A stretch of DNA of 64,000 nucleotides from Diphasiastrum complanatum (GCA_029204225.1 CM055102.1:7980587-8044586), one strand, 5' to 3'. Shown: positions 46,386 to 59,305, numbered from the stretch's first letter. Notes: a model not told the origin generated them from the sequence alone. Numbers and translations: made by a program.

Positions 46386-47640
46386 GAGGCATCCATGCTT
46401 TATAGTGACTATAAAGATCAAGATCACAATATAGGCAAAAGTGTTGATTATCAAGATTTTGCATACTAGCTTGACTAGTCCATAAACTATGAACTTTTGG
46501 CATGATAGATCTAATCTTGAAATCAAATGCTATCTTAATCTTATTGAGGCTACATACTTGCTCAAGGATGTAATTGTCCTTTGTGGATGATTCACTTAAT
46601 CTCATGAAAAGTTTACAAATTTTCTCACAAAATGAAAAACATTAAATTTCACACTATGAATGACTATGTCATTCTTGCTCTTACAAGATCCAAGAGCATA
46701 CATTTGACAAAACTAGCATTGTCTCACTTGAACTTTTAGATGTAGAAATCTCACAAAAACAAGATGGTACCTCAAATGATAGAAGAGAAGCAAAAGTAGA
46801 TGTGTTGGAGTAGATACAACCTGAAAATTGCCCCTCTTTCCCATGAGCTGTGAGCCACATAGACTTGGCCTTGCCTCATGAAAATTTCCTTGGAACCATG
46901 AGTTGAGAAGACTCATCCTCAAGCCTTGGAAACTCTCCATCATGCACTTAGTCTTTACATGCAAAGGCATATCGGCAAAGCATATGGATCTAAAGATCCC
47001 CAAGGTATCAACTATTGCAATCTTCTTATCAAGCACCATTGATAAGAGATACATCCACTTGAAGTCTTCAATGAAGAAGTCACATAAAAAAGCACCACCT
47101 TTGCTTCTACTTGATGAAACAAGATCATCCAAATGAACAAGATGAAAAAATTGATGACAAGTAGAACACCTTGGCAATAAATCTTCAAGTGCTTTTTCCA
47201 AAGCACCATAATCATGAGCCTTACCATCATGGAACATATATTGAGGCAATCCAATTGCCTTCTCCTTCTTGAGATGATCCAAGCTCCTCTTGATCACTTT
47301 CACAAGGATCAATTTTAAACTTGAAAAGATTTCTACATCTAGTCCCTCTTGCCACCACATCTAGTCCCTCTAGCCACCACTTCATAATCCCTCTTAATCA
47401 AGCAAGCATCTTTTACAAATTCAACTTTCCAACTAGTCATATGAGAACTAGATCCACTATCTATCCACCATGCATTTCCATGTTCAAAACTAGAAGAAGA
47501 ATACATTGACATCATGAGAGAACCTTCCTCTTATAACTCCCTTCTACCTCACTTCATTCTCTTTAGCTTGGTTGAAGGACTTTTTCTTCTTGAAAAAATT
47601 AGAAGAAAAATGTCCTTTCTTACCACAAAAAAAAAACTTC
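46386..47640 (-). pseudogene. Copia-I zinc knuckle, protease and integrase relic
   Basis: Minus strand: FFFCGKKGHFSSNF near 47,630 is a CCHC knuckle with the outer Cys residues lost. WWIDSGSSSHMTSWKVEF near 47,465 is a protease with intact D-S-G. An open frame 47,360-46,713 carries a GAG-pre-integrase remnant (KAIGLPQ) and an integrase core start (FFHLVHLDDLVSSSRSKGGA, FFIEDFKWMYLL), with the first Asp present. The later catalytic motifs are not recognisable. The frame from about 46,605 to 46,390 has no clear assignment. RT and RNase H are missing. Confidence 0.7.
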
Positions 47641-49271
<1,631 letters not shown>

Positions 49272-49366
49272 GACCCAATTGACACGTGTATTGATACATG
49301 TTGCAACGTGATTGTGCATGGCCAGATGTGGGCCATACCCTCTGCCGGACATGTATCAATATGGAT

Positions 49367-49553
49367 GACAAAAAATTTGGACACGTGTCGCACAACATGT
49401 GTTGAAACATGTTGATGTGGTGAGATAGATGTCGTGTATATACTGGCTGGTGGTGTGCTGACAAAAAATTTAGACACGTGTCGCACAACATGTGTTAAAA
49501 CATGCTGATGTGACGAGACAGATGTCGTGTACATACTGGCCAGTGGTGGACTA
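49367..49553 (+). repeat. 93-bp tandem duplication with palindromic G-boxes
   Basis: Two units starting GACAAAAAATTT(G/A)GACACG at 49,367 and 49,460. Each has the 10-bp palindrome GACACGTGTC followed by GCACAACATGTGTT and GATGTCGTGTA. A third ACACGTGT lies at about 49,280. The two units differ at roughly ten positions. Confidence 0.92.
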
Positions 49554-49569
49554 CAATTTTTTAAAAATT

Positions 49570-50510
49570 GTGAGAACATATTGAGATTTTTTTTGCAGAA
49601 TTTTAATTAGAGAATTTAAGTTTGTATTACGGTTTTTTTAGATTTAACACCATTTTTAGCAATATTTTTTTTTACAAGTTACAACTATTTGTACTATCAA
49701 TTTTTTATGTTATTTTTTGAAATTCTTATTTTAAAAATTAATTTTTTTTGACACTATTTTATTTTGTTTTATTTTTTTATTTTTATTTTTGGTTTTTTGA
49801 ATATTTAATTTTTTCCATTCAATTCTTTTTACACGTATTCATTTTTTATATTATCTTTTGTTTTTTTTTAGAATTTAGTTTTTTGACACTATTTTATGTT
49901 ATTTTTTAATTTTATGATCTTCTTAATGTTATTTTTTGGTTTTTTTCGAAAAACAAAATTTTGGACATTATTTTGTTTTTTTTTTATTCTATGATTTTTT
50001 AATGATATTTTTTTGTTTTTCTTGAAATTTTATTCTTTTGACACTATTTTTTTTTATGATTTTTTTTGTGTTTTTTTGGTTTTTTTCAAAAAATTATCTT
50101 TTGTGACACTATTTTGTTTTTTTAAAGTTTTTTCAGTTTTTTTATGTTATTTTTTGGTTTTTTCGAGAATTTATTTATTTTGACTCTATTTGCTTGTTTT
50201 TTTTTTTAATTCTATGATTATTTTATTTTATTTTCTGGTTTTTTCAAAATTTTAGTTTTTTTGACATTATTTGGTTTTTTAATAGTTTTTTCAATTTTTT
50301 TAATGTTTTTTCTAGTTTTTTGTCTTTTTGAGATTGTTTATATAAAATGGTGTTTTTTGGGAATTTTTTTACAGTATTCTGTCTTTTTTTATTGTTTTTA
50401 GCATTCTAATCTTATTTGTCATTTTTTATACTTGTTTTTTAGTTTTCTTAAGATTATTTTTATAATATTTTGATCTCTCTTGGTTTGTTTTATTTTCATG
50501 TTTTTTTCCC
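49570..50510 (+). repeat. Degenerate T-rich tandem repeat of about 75 bp
   Basis: The word TTTTGACA(C/T)TATTT recurs near 49,750, 49,886, 49,966, 50,038, 50,105, 50,179 and 50,262, i.e. mostly 67-83 bp apart. Each is followed by a T-run, then TTCTATGATTTTTTAATG or a variant, then TTTTTTGGTTTTTTC. No coding content. Confidence 0.75.
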
Positions 50511-50989
50511 TACTTTTGTATTAGCAAGTTCATGGAAGAGATGAGAAGAAAGGAGAGCACAATTGAAGCACTTGATATTCCCATAAGCATTTGGTGCAAC
50601 ATTGACACTTTCCAATCTATATATACACTCTTCAACTAGTGCATTCTGCAAAAATTGGGAGCATACACTTCCATTTTGTAAAATGGTCCCCCAATTAAAC
50701 ATGAAGAAGTCTTCTTGAGATCTTATGTCCTCATGACACGTGAAATCCCATTTGTCTCATAAGTACTTATGAAATCTGACAGTGGAAAAAAACATAAATA
50801 AAACCCCCCTACAATGATAATTTACAGTGTCTTTTGAAATTTTTAAGCTTTCATATAACAGAACTACTTACTTCAGATTTTCTTGCTTCCAACTTTTTTG
50901 CTAATACAATATGGTAAATAATTTTTTGCTTTTCTTATGGTTTTTTTAGGTAGATCTAATTTTCATTTAAATAATGTTAATATATATGT
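50511..50989. other. Unassigned spacer
   Basis: No gene recognised between the T-rich repeat and the GC-hairpin repeat. Confidence 0.45.
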
Positions 50990-52080
50990 CCCCCGCCCAC
51001 TAACCCGTCGCGGCGGTGGGTGGGCATGGGGGGGGTGAAATTAGCGGCTGGTGGAGGGGGGGCTAGAAATTTAATATAAACATATATATATTTTTTTAAT
51101 TTCAACCCCTACCCGCCGTGAAAATTTGAGATTTGGCAAGTATCGCAAAAATTTCGCGAAAGCATCGTAAATTTTTTTGGAAAGGCTCGAATTTTCGACG
51201 GCTCGAATTTTTGAAATGACCCCCACTCATCGCGGTGGTTGGGCGGGGGCAGAGGAATATAAAAAAAAGTTTCAAAAATTTGAGTCGTCGAAAATTCGCG
51301 ATGAGGCATGCGCGTGAAATTTTCGCGAAGGCAGCAAAAAAATTTGAGGTCTGGTATGTATCACGAAAATTTCGCGAAGACAGGCAACGCGAAAAAATTT
51401 TTGTGAAAATTTCTAGACAGACTCGAATTTTTCTGGAAAGACTCAAATTTTCGATGACTCAAAGTTTTGAAACGACCCCCACCCGCCGCGACGGGTGGGC
51501 GGGGGTAGGGAAATATGTAAAAACATTTCGCGAAGGCAGCGCGAAAATTTGAGGTTTGGCAAGTATCGTGAAAATTTTGTGAAAGCATTGCAAAATTTTT
51601 TTGAAGCCTACCTTTGCGAAAATTTCGCGAAGGCAGACAGCGCGAAAATTTCTGGACAGACTCAATTTTTTCTGAAAAGACTCGAATTTCTGACAACTCG
51701 AATTTTTGAAATGACCCCCACCCGCCTCAGCGGGTAGGCGGGGGGAGGAGAATATAAGAAAAAGTTCCAAAAATCTGAGTCGTCAGAATTTCGCGAAGGT
51801 GTGATTTGCGAAATTTTCTCGGTGTCTGCTTTTGCGAAAATTTCGCAAAGGCGGCGTGAAAGTAGACAACGCGTATCAGAGTGAATTGCTACCTGCTTCA
51901 AATTTTTTTGCTCCTACAATATGGTAAATTCTTGTTTTTACCATGTCTTTTTCGTTAAATCTAATCTTCTAAGTTAAGTAGTGTACGCGGGGGAGAAGTT
52001 AAAAAATACTTGACGTTTTAAATGTTTTTTTATAAATTCTCCTCCCCCCCCTCGCCCACCCGCCGCAACGGGTAGGAAAT
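50990..52080. repeat. Tandem repeat of 240-254 bp with GC-rich hairpin and TTCGCGAA words
   Basis: Each unit starts with a GC-rich hairpin such as CCCACCCGCCGCGACGGGTG at 51,479-51,498. Hairpins lie at about 50,990, 51,221, 51,475, 51,715 and, with partial context, 52,051. The AT-rich part of each unit repeats AAAATTTCGCGAAGGCAG, GACTCGAATTTTTC and TTTGAGGT(C/T)TGG. AATTTCGCGAA is itself palindromic and appears at least eight times. Open frames on both strands across this region repeat the same peptides (FAKVS-, CLREIFA-like) and are translated repeat. Confidence 0.88.
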
Positions 52081-52202
52081 TGTTGAGGTTTGATTATTTG
52101 GAAATTGGTTCTTTTGCTATTGAGCTACAATATCTTCTTTAGATTTTCTTTTGATAACTTGTTCATATCTTGTTGGCACACTAGGACCTTTGATAAAAAG
52201 TA

Positions 52203-52351
52203 TCATATCGAAAGCAAGAGTGTCCGTTCGAATGTCAGAACTTTTCCCTTGTCTTTGAGGTCAAAAAACTGATCCTCGATGAAGATATTATCTATGCTAA
52301 AGAATATATTTGATCCAATGAGATCATACAACTTATAAGTCTTGTTTAAAG
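52203..52351 (-). pseudogene. Copia-J integrase tail, downstream piece
   Basis: Minus strand NKTYKLYDLIGSNIFFSIDN followed by IFIEDQFFD: the post-integrase block that in other copia elements reads like GYRIFDPISKKV-x-SKDVLFDE. It continues the coding interrupted at 53,371 by a solo LTR. Nothing of RT is readable further left, where the hairpin repeat begins. Confidence 0.65.
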
Positions 52352-53370
52352 TGATGAGAGTATGAGGAGGATCGCAATCACGAATCTTTCGCGAAGGAAC
52401 CACGACTCTCTCTTTTCCCTCGGATGGAGTTCAGATGGGATTGTTGGACACTGCTAGCTGAACCACTCCTACAGTCCTCCAGAGTGTAGTCAGGCACTGC
52501 TGATCTACGTTTATGAAATTAATGCAGCATTCAACATAGTTTCAACCAAGGTGCGAAATTCAAATGAACAAGAAAACTTAGTTAGACACACGAATAAACA
52601 ACAGACGCATTTGTATTTTAAATCAAACACAACAAGAAAATCATCTATATTGACCTCTCTCTGATTTCTTCAAGCACTGCATGCAAATCCATGCAGTGCG
52701 CTGGCATGGGAGAAATACAGTTCTCTCACGAGCAATCATCTTGCTTTACTAGCGGACAGTTGGATCTACAGATCCTAGACAAAATTGTCTTCGCACGCAG
52801 GCGGACATGTATTCTGTATTTTCGTCTTGATTGCTTACTAGCATCAGACTACTATGTTACACTATATGTGTGCTCTGTTGATCTATATGTCAAGTAACAT
52901 CTAGTAAGTATAGTTGCTCTATGTAAATCTAAGATTAGAGTGATTAAGCATCTACAACTAATCAGGGAAATACAAGAGTGGCAGATTAGCCATGTCCTAA
53001 AATGTATCTGTTGACGTCATGCCATCAGATCAGATATCTATACTTCTGGGTACTTGCATGATCTCGCTGGTACTCTCTGGAGCGTGGAGGGCAGGAGAAG
53101 GTCTCATTTTGGTCATTTGCCTTCTCTCATACTGGACCGCAAAAGATTTTTGTTCTTGAATCTTTCGAGTTCACGAACCGTTCGTCTTCGTCTGTTCGAC
53201 TTTTGAGTTCGCGAACCGTTTGCCTTTGTTCCTTCGACTTTCGAGTTCGCATCCCTTTGACTTTCGAGTTCGTGAAACTTTTCGTGCTTCATGTCTGCTG
53301 ACTTTCGTGTTCGCAAACATCTTCGTCAGGTTGAGGGCTGAAAGCTAGCAAGGCTTTGTAGTTAGAAACA
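52352..53370 (-). mobile_element. Solo LTR of the Copia-D family (about 1,019 bp)
   Basis: The reverse complement starts TGTTTCTAACTACAAAGCC, like the Copia-D 3' LTR, then aligns with it to the TATA region and with the Copia-D 5' LTR to its end (CTCTCATCA versus CTCTCAACA). It thus covers the full LTR that Copia-D itself shows only in two halves. Neither a primer site nor pol lies beside it; both flanks are Copia-J coding. It holds five CGAA-rich units (see 53,160-53,335). A clean 5-bp target duplication could not be read. Confidence 0.85.
53160..53335 (-). repeat. Array of GACTTTCGAGTTCGCGAA-like units in the LTR
   Basis: On the plus strand five units beginning (GA)CTTT(C/T)GAGTTCG or CTTTCGTGTTCG start near 53,163, 53,199, 53,237, 53,259 and 53,300. 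Spacing is 22-41 bp. Three comparable units (opposite orientation) occur in the Copia-D 3' LTR at 18,126-18,245. Confidence 0.8.
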
Positions 53371-54420
53371 TTTCGTTTTTTCATGAAGTAGCCTAACCAA
53401 TGAAAATATATTTGATACTGCTAGTCCAACTTCTTCTTGATCTCCTTGGGTATCTACACATAGGCAATACATTCGAATATTCTAAGATCTGATAATAAAG
53501 GTTTGGAGCCTATCTAAACTGCATAAGATATTTTGTTTGAGAGCCCTTTAGTTGAACATTAATAGCTTCAGCCCAAAAAACCTTAGGCAATCTCACGTGA
53601 GCAAGCATATACTTATCCACTTCGACTAAGGTCTGATAATTTCTCTCAACAAGTCATTTTGATTGAGGCGAACAAGAAGTGATGAATGCCTTTGTTAAGA
53701 CAATACTTCTTAAATTTGGTTGAGATGTATTTTCTGCCATTGTCTGATCTCAATGCTTTGATTCTTTTACTAGTTTTGAGTTTTGCATGCTCCTTGAATT
53801 GTTTGAAGAGGTTGAAAGCCTCTAATTTTTACTTAATGAAATATATTACTGGTCTTCTCGAAAATTTGTTGATGAATGTAATAATTTACTTCACACCAAC
53901 CAAAGATAAAGTTTGCATTGGGCCACATATGTATGAATGTACAAAATGTAAAATATCTTTTGCTACATGCTTATGGCTTGATCTAGATGGTATCCTAGTC
54001 TATTTTTCGACAACGCCATTGTGACAAATAGGGAGTTTGACTCACTTAGTCAGATAATCGAGATCGAGTGCAAGAGATTGTCTAAAGATGTTCGATATAG
54101 ATTCATGATTCAAGTGTCCTAGCCCATAGTGCCAAAATAGCACTTTATTAACTAGAAAAAAAATATTCAAGGCTTGACTTATGTCAGAATAACAATGAAT
54201 CAATCTATATAAGTATCCATGCCTCTTGCTGAGTGCAAGGGTCTTATTCATCCTATCAAAAAAATTACATTGATTAGTTTCAAACTCTACTATATGTCTA
54301 AATCAGTAATTTTGTTGATAGATAGTAGGTTTGTGGAAAGTTTAGGTACATACAATAGGAAAGGAAAAAATCACGATAATTGGTCATGTATTGAATGGCT
54401 CTAGAATCGAGAAACCAGGT
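53371..54420 (-). pseudogene. Copia-J protease and integrase
   Basis: Minus strand from right to left: a protease start in broken frame near 54,410, LYVPKLSTNLLSINKITD near 54,330, the GAG-pre-integrase open piece 54,251-54,042 (LFWHYGLGHLNHESISNIFR), and integrase: HSYICGPMQTLSLVGVKYII (first Asp position lost), ALRSDNGRKYIST (second Asp), and a damaged segment where VERKNR should lie, before IFECIAYVYTQ. It ends in YFHWLGYFMKK at the solo LTR. The frame is crossed by stops. The order is that of a Ty1/copia pol gene. Confidence 0.82.
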
Positions 54421-55438
54421 ATTGTCAACTTGTGTTTTTTGATGGTTGATGTCTCTACAACTCTATTCACTTGTTGATTTAATTGATTCTTTTTGGTGTT
54501 CTTCATTTCAATATTTAACAATCTTGAATCTCATGATTATGCTTTTGCAATACTTACAGAATATCTTCTTTTTCGACTTTGGACTTGACAATTGTTCTTG
54601 ACTCTATGTTGGCTTCTGATTCAAAATTTTAGACTTGCTCTTCTGTTGAAATTTTGAGATTTTGTTTGTATATAGAGCATGCAATAATGAATTCAAAGAA
54701 TTGTCTTCACTTCTTCAATTGTCTTCCTACAAGAAAATAGCGATTACTTTGGGAAGATTTAAATTTGAGTGTTTCATAATGATCATCACCCAGTTTTTGT
54801 GTGTAGGTGGCAGACAAATAGCAATGTCATGATTGCATCTTGATCATTGATAGTTGATCCAATAGTTGCTATATCCTGCAAGAGATTTTTGAACTAGTTA
54901 TTGTGATTCCGAATCGAATCACCATTAGACATCTTAAGTGAGAAGAATTTTCTTCTGAGATGCAACTTGGAAGTCACGTCTCTCACATATAGTGTGCGCA
55001 AGATTTTCCATACTTTTTTCTGAAGTTTAAGCTTTTGATACATGTCCAATCTATGTATACGATATATTGATAATGATTAGCATGAAAGCTTTACCATCTT
55101 GGATTTTCATTTGGAGTCGGCTATGTCATCTTCAAGTTTCACTTTGATACATGTGGCAACATCACAAAACATATTGGTGATTAGCACAGTCTGCATCTTA
55201 AATTTTCACAAATGATATTGACTATGAACCCAACTTTGCTTTGTGAATCCATATGGAAGTCAGTCTATTGAATATCTAATTTGTCAACAACCTAATACTG
55301 AATAATAATGTCTAATAATATCAGTACACTATTAACATGCAATGCTCTTATTGGAATTAATATTAATGCTCTAAATAGATTGAATGATCTGATATTAGAA
55401 ATTATGACTCTAATATCATGTTAGGTATCTAATATTTT
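54421..55438 (-). pseudogene. Copia-J gag relic
   Basis: Minus strand with many frameshifts. Readable blocks are SNGDSIRNHNN, FKNLLQDIATIGSTINDQDA and SATYTQKLGDDHYETLKFKS near 54,760-54,940, typical of copia gag (a helix with D-x-D-A-I/L-x-x-L-L then L-P/T-x-x-Y). The upstream half (54,950-55,400) is barely readable. No zinc knuckle is clear, though a degraded candidate may lie near 54,560. Confidence 0.65.
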
Positions 55439-55449
55439 CTCTAATACCA
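55407..55449 (-). other. Copia-J primer-binding site, duplicated
   Basis: The reverse complement of 55,439-55,449 is TGGTATTAGAG, adjacent to the LTR end at 55,450. A second, mutated copy, TGATATTAGAGTC preceded by CCTAACA, lies at 55,407-55,425. The two share the CAACA/TAACA-TG(G/A)TATTAGAG frame. Confidence 0.75.
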
Positions 55450-56057
55450 TGTTGGAAAAAAAAAAAAGATAGACTAAGAGAAACTGCATTCGATAGATGA
55501 AAAAGTCAAATTTTGCAGTATGATCCTTCTTCAATGCATGACTACGCCTATCAAAGTCGAACCATACTATCACAACATCAGTCACATTTGATTTTGAAAT
55601 CATCAGAATCTATGAGATTGATTTTATAGACAAACATAAACATGATAGAAGTATTGAAATGCAAAAGTATTTGATACATCAAACAAATTGATAAGAGACC
55701 GAAACATATAGTAGTTGATCAGAAAAACATACATTCATTATGACATGATACTGAATGCAATAAAACTATGGAATTGTATGAAATAAGTAGCATGTACAAA
55801 TCCGATGCATAGCAAGCACAAAACGATAGCATATGTAACCACATACTTGAGTACTATACTTGTCTCCTTTATCATCTCTGCTTGATACACTTTTGTTAAT
55901 AAGCATTAAGTGTTGCTAGCAATACTCTATATCTTGATCGACTAAATCAGTTAAGTAAATAAAAAATGATTAGTTATTTATACTAGTTAAGAATGCCAAA
56001 TAGGCTTATTCAAATGATAGTTAGGGTGGTTTTTTAGCTAGGTCACAATATTTGACA
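55450..56057 (-). mobile_element. Copia-J 5' LTR (608 bp)
   Basis: Bounded by TGTTGG at 55,450 and TTTGACA at 56,057, so the minus strand reads TGTCAAATATTG...CCAACA with canonical TG...CA ends, immediately next to the primer site. A probable TATA box TATAAATA lies near 55,975-55,982 on the minus strand. No second LTR is present in the window for comparison. Confidence 0.72.
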
Positions 56058-56590
56058 CTTAGGCAAAATGAGTCGTAGATTGCAATTGGCACTTAGTCAT
56101 ATTGCGCTACCACTTACCCAATTGGGTTACACGATAATGCTTACAGTGATAAGAGTAGGTAGTAGCTTCAAAACAAATGGTAACATTTCTGTTAACATTT
56201 AATAGTTTGACCCCTTCGACAATTGTCATTGTCGTAGTCGAATTGTTATTGTTGTCAAATATGACTATTAATCTTTCTCGTGTACTTTGCAACAACTGGA
56301 TAACTAAATGGATTTACATTAAAAATCGGATTATGGGACAATAATCCAACAAGTTTGACTATTTGTGTCAAAACTTAGCTCTTCTAGTGATTTTGGACTC
56401 CTTTTATACTCGAAAAATCAAATCATCATTTATCTTTTTGATTTTTTTCTCATGATGTTTTTTATTTCTTTTCATCTTTTTCCAAAATATTTTTATTTTC
56501 AATGTCTTATATAAATAGAATAGAAATATAATTAATGGAAAACAACAAAAATCAAAATTTCTACCAAATTGAAACTAAGTAGGAAGTCTT
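56058..56590. other. Unassigned spacer
   Basis: No coding content or repeat pair recognised between the Copia-J LTR and the gypsy relic. Confidence 0.45.
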
Positions 56591-58350
56591 GGAAGCCAAA
56601 ACTTTCATAATCGGCTACCAGTGATTGGTATCAAATCGTGTTCCATTTAGGTGTTCCAAAATTACTACTCCAAAGGATAGAATCTGTTTGACATGATATG
56701 GTCCTTCTTCGGTGAGCATCAACTTCCTTTTGATTAGCTTTGTTTTGTACGTCAATGCCAAGTCACTTTCTTTTAGGTCCTTCTTATGCAATCTTCTATG
56801 ATGCCAAGCTTGTCATCGGGCTTTCTCTACTACTAATGCATGAACTACCATCAATCTTGTTTCATATAACTTATGCAAAGCTTCATTACACAATTTTATT
56901 GCTATAAAGTGATATTTGCTCTAAAGTGACCTCCACCCATATCATCATGGGATAGCATAATAATATCTGGTGTTTCATGTAGCAAAATGCATCTCTTTAG
57001 AATATCATCAACTCTATTTCGATACATTTGCCAATCAATTGATAAAAATGTGTCTTCAAAATAAACTTGTGTTGTTGTACTTTGGTCTGTGATTTACTTG
57101 GTTTTCCATGGCTAAGATATTCAACAATATCAACTACCCATTTAGGTACTACTTCCACATAGAAGAACCTTGCATCTGAAAGATCATCATCTACTTTGAT
57201 GTTCACAACTGCTGATTGAATCCTTGAAATATGATCTACCATACGATCTTGTTTACCATTTTGTACAACTAACCGAAAATCAAATTCTAATAACAAATGT
57301 AACCATCTTGTGATTTGGTTTCTATTGCATGTTTTGTTCACGAAATATAACAATGGCTATTGATTTGAATGTTAGAAGTTAAAATGTGTCGTCACCAAAT
57401 AATGACGAAACTTCGTAACCAAAAATATCATTGCCAAGGCTTCTCTCCCTATAGTAGAATAATTGATGTCAACATCATTTAACTTACAAACAATATGATA
57501 ATCGATATAAGGATCCACCTTTTTTATTGTCTCACTTGGTGGATTACTCCATTTGAGAACTTTACTATAGTGTTGTTTCACCTGCTTCTTTGTCATGGTT
57601 GTTGAAGGTTTATCATCCTTTAAAATAATCACTTTTTGTATTTTGGTTCTTCTCATTATAAGAAAAGTGTGCTGGTATAATTAGTTCATCTTCTATTGGA
57701 TCGAGTATTGAATCGATAGAAATCCAAGCCACATTCATTATGTTCACCAGAATAGGTAATCAATGCATCAAGAGTGTGATCATTGGCAGGTGTAGTATTC
57801 ACTTGCGATCTGTCATCATGATGACACATATAACCTGCTATGCAATCAATCATTGCTAATGCTTGATTCAAATTCACATTTTCATTCTATGAATCGTAAT
57901 GAATCCCCATGGCTTTATCCTCATGATTTATTTTATGATTTGTCATTCAAGAATCATCATAAGCTTTTGGTGGCACTGGATTGATTGTCCATGTAATTGG
58001 ATTACCTTTGACCACTTGCTCTGGAGTTTTGCAGATGATTTTGTCTGTTTCCCAATTATGAATCACTTGAGCAACTCGTAATCAAGGATGACCCAACAAT
58101 ATTTGATAAATTGATGGTGCATCTAGTAAATTCATTACCACAAAGGTAATGACAAATTGGACATCTATCACTTTTACCAATATGTTTTCCACTACTCCTT
58201 TTGGCTTGATCCGTCAATTTGATTGCAAAGTTTGTAGGTTTCAGCTTCAAAAGTCCCTATTTTGCATACAACTTAGAAAAAATTAGATTAATTCTAGATC
58301 CACTATCAATCACTAGTGCTTCTTGATCAAACTATTTATGCTTGATTGGC
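56591..58350 (-). pseudogene. Internally deleted Ty3/gypsy pol relic
   Basis: Minus strand from right to left. Protease: ALVIDSGSRINLIFSKLYAK near 58,300 with an intact D-S-G, then YQILLGHPWLRVAQVIHNWE near 58,100. A spacer follows (57,950-57,660). RNase H: NYSTIGREALAMIFLVTKFR followed by HYLVTTHF (57,656-57,372), then ITRWLHLLLEFDFRLVVQNG, KQDRMVDHISR (57,353-56,997). Integrase zinc-binding part: LLHETPDIIMLSHDDMGGGH near 56,960, and the C-terminal part ESDLALTYKTKLIKRKLMLT near 56,730. The RT domain, which belongs between protease and RNase H, is absent, as is most of the integrase core. The protease-RNase H-integrase order is that of gypsy, not copia. Confidence 0.82.
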
Positions 58351-58362
58351 AAGGTGATATCA

Positions 58363-58480
58363 CATTGCTTTCACTCACATGTCGCTTCTTGTGTACTTTT
58401 CACACATGTGAGGACATCTTAAACAATTTGACTGATCTCTTAAGATGTGTGTGATTGCACATAGATATATCTTGCCTAAG
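58363..58480 (-). repeat. Gypsy linker segment, copy 2
   Basis: Homologous to 4,735-4,870, with TGTGTACTTTTCACACATGT and GTGTGTGATTGCA. The G-box palindrome of copy 1 is here CACACATGTG, a CpG-type change. It lies just upstream of the gypsy protease on the minus strand. Confidence 0.6.
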
Positions 58481-59305
58481 GCACAACCATACTAGCTCAA
58501 AAATCTAAGGCAAGAGCACTCTACACATGCATCTATCACAAACCATTCATCACACATAATGAGAGAAAACTTTGGATGAAAAAAACTAAGTATAAAATTG
58601 GCTTGATCTTGGGTAGAGAGAGAATGCTACATCAAGCTCTTGAGTGGAGAGAGAATGTGAAAATTATCGGCTAAGTGTTGGAGCATGTTACATCCAAATC
58701 TCTCTTCAAAAAACTAAGTGAGGACTCAATCTCACTCATCCTCATAGTAGCTTGAGATCCATAAAGAGTGGTAAATCATGCTTTAACAAGTACGTCACAA
58801 ACTGAAAGCACCCATAAAGTCTTGCCTCTCAAACTTTAATCGTTTGAGGACCATGCTACCAAACATCTATGAATTTTTCTTAAGTATTACTTCATACTAT
58901 TATTTAAATCAAACTACAAAATGTTAAGTTAACATCCTTTTATTTCACCCACAAAGGTGAGAGACATTATGAGCTAATTTATTTATTTGGACAATTGAAC
59001 ACAAGTTTCACAAATTTATATATGCAACCTAATGGTACTAAAGGCAAAAGAACACATCGTGTGGTGGCTAAGATATGAATCGGCTTGAGTAGAGCTTTCC
59101 CTAACATAATTATAAATTGTGAGGTGTTTTTTAATGGTTAATAGTTTATTGGAAAGCAACAATGTGCATGTGGATAGCCAATGATTGGATGCCACAAAGT
59201 GCATGCACATGATAACCAATGATTGGAAGCCACAAAGGGCATGCACGTTGGGGAATGTGCATGCACAATGTGGCAACTAGTCATTGATTATCCACATGCA
59301 CAATC
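58481..59305. other. Unassigned spacer
   Basis: No gene. Between 59,140 and 59,300 the word (A)TGTGCATG(T/C) and AACCAATGATTGGA recur two or three times, a short local duplication. Confidence 0.5.

Noticed and set aside
46016-46387. 123-codon plus-strand frame as a novel gene
   Set aside because: An overlapping minus-strand frame is equally long, no motif or homologous block is visible, and the neighbourhood is a decayed copia element.
51102-51901. Overlapping frames of 66-114 codons on both strands
   Set aside because: They are translations of the 245-bp tandem repeat, repeating the same peptides; no family motif.
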